NCBI GenBank assembly: GCA_009923345.1
Contig: RFTR01000057.1
Span: 1 to 9,943 of the forward strand
Reading direction: 5' to 3'
Length of the DNA: 9,943 nt
DNA from: Betaproteobacteria bacterium
GTDB lineage: Bacteria > Pseudomonadota > Gammaproteobacteria > Burkholderiales > Burkholderiaceae_C
A program made the position numbers and the translations under genes. Shown here piece by piece: positions 7,954-9,943 of this stretch. The notes under the pieces were generated by a model, which ran no database searches, was not told the origin of the DNA, and saw only the letters and a list, made by a program, of their open reading frames with translations. Every line of letters begins with the position of its first letter. The stretch's first letter is position 1.

Positions 7954-9252
7954 TTAGCGGGTGTCGCTCAAAACTGGGGTGGTGCGCAAACGCCAAGCCT
8001 CGTAGGCTTTGGCATAGTCTGCGCGGGTAAAGGCGGCTTCAATCAAAGTAGCGCGCAGGGTGCGGCGTGCGTCTAATAAATCGGTCAATGAGGACGCGCC
8101 TAATGTAAAGGCGCGTTCAGCTTGCTCCGCAACTTTGCGAGCCCGCGGCAAGATGTCTTGTTCGTAAAGTGTTTCGCGCTCTAACGCGGCTGAGAACTCT
8201 TCTAGCAAACGTTGTAAATCTGCGCTTGCATCGCGCTTGGTTTTCTCAAACAGTGATTGCGCTTGTGCGAGTTGCGCTTGCGCGCGGCCAATCTCGCCCT
8301 CATAGCCATAGCCCCAAATGAGCGGCAGAGACAAGCGAAGTTCGAGCATGCGATTGGAAACACGCGGGTCATGGTCAAGACTGCCGCCAAGTGTGACGTC
8401 GGCTTTTTTCTGTGCCTGGGCTAGTTCTAAAGCGGCGCTGGCTGCCGTGACGCGCTCGCGAGCGGCGACTACATCTGCGCGTTGGTCCACCCATGTTTGT
8501 AGCACGCCTTGTGTAGGTGCTTGCACTTGGATAGTGGGCCAATCTGCCGTCACTTTCCAGGTGTTCAGGTTGATGGGCAATTTGGTGATTTGTTGCAGCA
8601 ACAAAACTGCGCGCTGTTGGTCGAGTTGCGCGCTACGCGCGTCCGCAAGGGCGCGTTGCGCTTCAATTTCCAAGCGCAGCGTGTCCTGTGTAGACAGGTC
8701 ACCCGCTTTCAGTCGAAGCCCGGCGCTTTTCGACAACTGCAGAACGCTTCGAGAAAGCAGGTGCATTTCGTGGTTGCGTTCGCGCGCCGCAAGCAAATCA
8801 AAGTAGGCGGCAGCGGCGGCAATTTGTTGCGTCACCAGCATGTCTTGCAAATCAGCACCAGCGGCTAGCGCTTGTTGTTTTGCGCTTTGGGTACGTAGGT
8901 TGCGCTTGTTGCCGCGCTCCCAAGTCCAGTCGATGCCACCAGACTTGTCTATATTCTTTTGTCCGAGCGCGCCACCGCCAATGCCTTGGTTTCCGTTAAT
9001 GCCTTTATCCAAATACATCTGCGATGTTTTGGCGGTGAAGACAGGAAACGGGGCGCGGTCTGCTGAGACAACATCGGCTTGCGCTGCCGCAAGACTTTGT
9101 TGTGCCATCGAAACATCCAGGTTTTGACGCGCAGCCTCCAGTACTTGTGCCAAGCCCAAAGTCTGGGCGTATACCTGTGCGCCCAATGCCGCGGGTAACA
9201 CAAGCAAAGCAAGAAGAAGTAGTCGCAAGGGTGGGAACTGTCGTATGCTCAT
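7954..9252 (-). CDS. czcC: Outer-membrane factor (TolC/CzcC family) of the metal-efflux operon
   Basis: This is the trimeric outer-membrane channel of the tripartite pump and the first gene of its operon. It has 432 residues. A signal peptide is clear: a basic start (SIRQ), a Leu-rich core at about 9-24, and a likely cleavage after VYA at residue 29. There is no lipobox Cys, so unlike CusC it is probably not lipidated. Two outer-membrane-efflux repeats follow, at about 31-230 and 255-425, each with long Ala/Gln/Leu-rich helices. The conserved turn and helix appear as LKAGDLSTQDTLRLE in the first half (181-195) and FTLGASSLTDLLDARRTL in the second (382-399). A glycine-rich strand at 86-97 (NGNQGIGGGALG) sits in the first beta-region. 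The ATG at 9252 is chosen because the signal peptide begins right there. No Shine-Dalgarno is visible and no stop closes the frame in the 62-bp upstream gap. The adaptor gene follows after 6 bp. The family call is firm; CzcC rather than another TolC-type factor rests on operon context. Confidence 0.9.
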   Translation of the reverse strand: MSIRQFPPLRLLLLALLVLPAALGAQVYAQTLGLAQVLEAARQNLDVSMAQQSLAAAQADVVSADRAPFPVFTAKTSQMYLDKGINGNQGIGGGALGQKNIDKSGGIDWTWERGNKRNLRTQSAKQQALAAGADLQDMLVTQQIAAAAAYFDLLAARERNHEMHLLSRSVLQLSKSAGLRLKAGDLSTQDTLRLEIEAQRALADARSAQLDQQRAVLLLQQITKLPINLNTWKVTADWPTIQVQAPTQGVLQTWVDQRADVVAARERVTAASAALELAQAQKKADVTLGGSLDHDPRVSNRMLELRLSLPLIWGYGYEGEIGRAQAQLAQAQSLFEKTKRDASADLQRLLEEFSAALERETLYEQDILPRARKVAEQAERAFTLGASSLTDLLDARRTLRATLIEAAFTRADYAKAYEAWRLRTTPVLSDTR

Positions 9253-9314
9253 ACCGCGTTTATCGCTTCGTATGGCTGACCAATCCCTGACTTGGTGCGT
9301 TTTGTTAACACCCC
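9253..9314. promoter_or_regulatory. Divergent intergenic region between the efflux operon and the response regulator
   Basis: This 62-bp gap must hold, or lie next to, the start sites of both divergent transcripts, unless those promoters extend into the coding ends. Neither strand shows a good sigma-70 -35/-10 pair at 16-18 bp spacing. The best fragments are TTGGTC with GATAAA on the minus strand, separated by only 13 bp, and a TGTTAA box at 9303-9308 on the plus strand with no matching -35. Poor consensus boxes are what one expects of activator-dependent promoters, so control by the adjacent response regulator is plausible but unproven. Confidence 0.5.
9279..9296. promoter_or_regulatory. Short dyad ACCAA-N8-TTGGT, possible operator
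   Basis: The arms ACCAA (9279-9283) and TTGGT (9292-9296) are exact reverse complements separated by 8 bp, with a centre-to-centre distance of 13 bp, in the middle of the divergent gap. It could be a binding site for a dimeric regulator. Regulators of the OmpR/PhoB family more often use direct repeats, and 5-bp arms are short enough to arise by chance. Confidence 0.25.
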
Positions 9315-9943
9315 ATGAGAATTTTGCTGATTGAAGACGATGCCGTTTTACAGGCGGTCATGTTGCGTAGCTTGACCGACGCAGGCCACCGCGTGGATGC
9401 CGCGAACCACCTGGAGGAGGCCGCACATTTCTGGCAAGTCCAACCCTACGACGTGGTTTTGCTGGATTTGAATTTGCCTCTCAATGGCCAAACCAAAGCA
9501 ACACAAGGCAGTGGCTTGAGTTTGTTGCGCGCCGCGCGAAGCAGAGGGGACCGCACTCCGGTGCTTGTCTTGACGGCGCGCAACCGAACGGATGAGCGTA
9601 TTGCCGGACTAGACGCCGGTGCGGATGACTATTTAGGCAAGCCCTTTGATTTAGCTGAGATTGAAGCGCGTCTGCGCGCCTTGGCGCGACGTGCCTTAGG
9701 CACCGAAGATGTGGTGCAAGTCGGGCGTCTACTCTTGCAGCGCAAGAATCGCAGAATATTGGTCAATGATCAAGATTTGGCCTTGCCTGCGCGTGAGTTT
9801 GAAGTGTTATGGGAATTGATGTCGCCACCTGGTCGAACCGTGAGTAAACGCGAACTCTCTGACAAACTTTCTAGTTTTGAAGAGGCGCTGGCAGACAACG
9901 CACTCGAGGCGTTTATTTCGCGTTTACGCAAAAAGCTCAGCGA
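9315..9943 (+). CDS. OmpR/PhoB-family response regulator (QseB/PmrA/TctD-like), 3'-truncated
   Basis: This is a two-component transcriptional regulator. I translated 209 codons to the window edge; full-length relatives are about 220-240 residues, so only the last few are missing. The receiver domain (1-122) opens with MRILLIEDD (acidic pocket D8, D9), has the phospho-acceptor D51 in VVLLDLNLP, T87 in VLVLTARN, and K109 in DYLGKPFD. The winged-helix domain starts at about 133, with LALPAREFEVLWELM (155-169) and a recognition-helix region ADNALEAFISRLRKKL (193-208). Between P55 and G67 the beta3-alpha3 loop is about 8 residues longer than in usual family members (LNGQTKATQGS, bases 9480-9512). 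An in-frame TAA at 9306-9308 and the canonical N-terminus fix the start at 9315. The bases before it (TTAACACCCC) have no Shine-Dalgarno. The receiver resembles QseB/PmrA/TctD-type regulators more than CzcR/CusR. The gene diverges from the efflux operon and may control it; a sensor kinase is expected to the right, outside the window. Confidence 0.93.
   Translation, partial: MRILLIEDDAVLQAVMLRSLTDAGHRVDAANHLEEAAHFWQVQPYDVVLLDLNLPLNGQTKATQGSGLSLLRAARSRGDRTPVLVLTARNRTDERIAGLDAGADDYLGKPFDLAEIEARLRALARRALGTEDVVQVGRLLLQRKNRRILVNDQDLALPAREFEVLWELMSPPGRTVSKRELSDKLSSFEEALADNALEAFISRLRKKLS

Noticed and set aside
9005..9013. DnaA-box-like TTATCCAAA
   Set aside because: It is a single site with a mismatch to TTATCCACA, inside the czcC coding sequence, and no cluster of boxes surrounds it; the origin itself is not in the window.
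3614..9252. Efflux operon as a recently acquired island
   Set aside because: I see no integrase, transposase, tRNA, direct repeats or flanking inverted repeats, and its base composition resembles the 3' part of gyrB. Transfer cannot be excluded but the sequence does not show it.

Overview
The window looks like a piece of a betaproteobacterial chromosome, most likely Burkholderiales and Comamonadaceae-like, next to the replication origin. This rests on the close resemblance of the DnaN and GyrB proteins to those of Comamonadaceae, on the direct dnaN-gyrB order with no recF between them, and on the short GyrB insertions typical of that group. It is an inference from remembered family sequences, not a database result. 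Base composition changes along the window: dnaN is AT-rich (several 60-base lines near 33% GC), while the end of gyrB and the efflux genes are clearly more GC-rich.

Layout. Bases 2-1000 (+) hold the sliding clamp gene dnaN, missing about its first 40 codons at the left edge. A 55-bp gap with a small perfect hairpin follows, then gyrB (1056-3617, +), complete. Tail to tail with gyrB, and overlapping it by 4 bp, lies a three-gene tripartite metal-efflux operon on the minus strand. In transcription order it is an outer-membrane factor (9252-7954), a periplasmic adaptor (7947-6691) and an HME-RND pump (6694-3614), i.e. czcC-czcB-czcA order. A 62-bp divergent intergenic region separates the operon from an OmpR/PhoB-type response regulator gene (9315 to the right edge, +), which is cut off at its C-terminal end.

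How the parts work together. dnaN and gyrB are core replication genes: the clamp tethers DNA polymerase III, and gyrase relieves positive supercoils. The czcCBA-like operon should encode a complete trans-envelope proton-driven pump. Its TM4 signature is of the divalent-cation type (Zn/Co/Cd/Ni) rather than the Cu/Ag CusA type. The divergent response regulator is a plausible controller of the operon; its partner kinase would be expected just beyond the right edge.

I found no RNA genes, insertion sequences, CRISPR arrays or phage genes, and no convincing new multi-gene system. The points most worth a second look are an unusual 8-residue insertion beside the phospho-acceptor site of the response regulator, a hairpin just after the gyrB stop that lies within the czcA coding sequence, the absence of a recognisable Shine-Dalgarno sequence at most starts, and the uncertain metal specificity of the pump.
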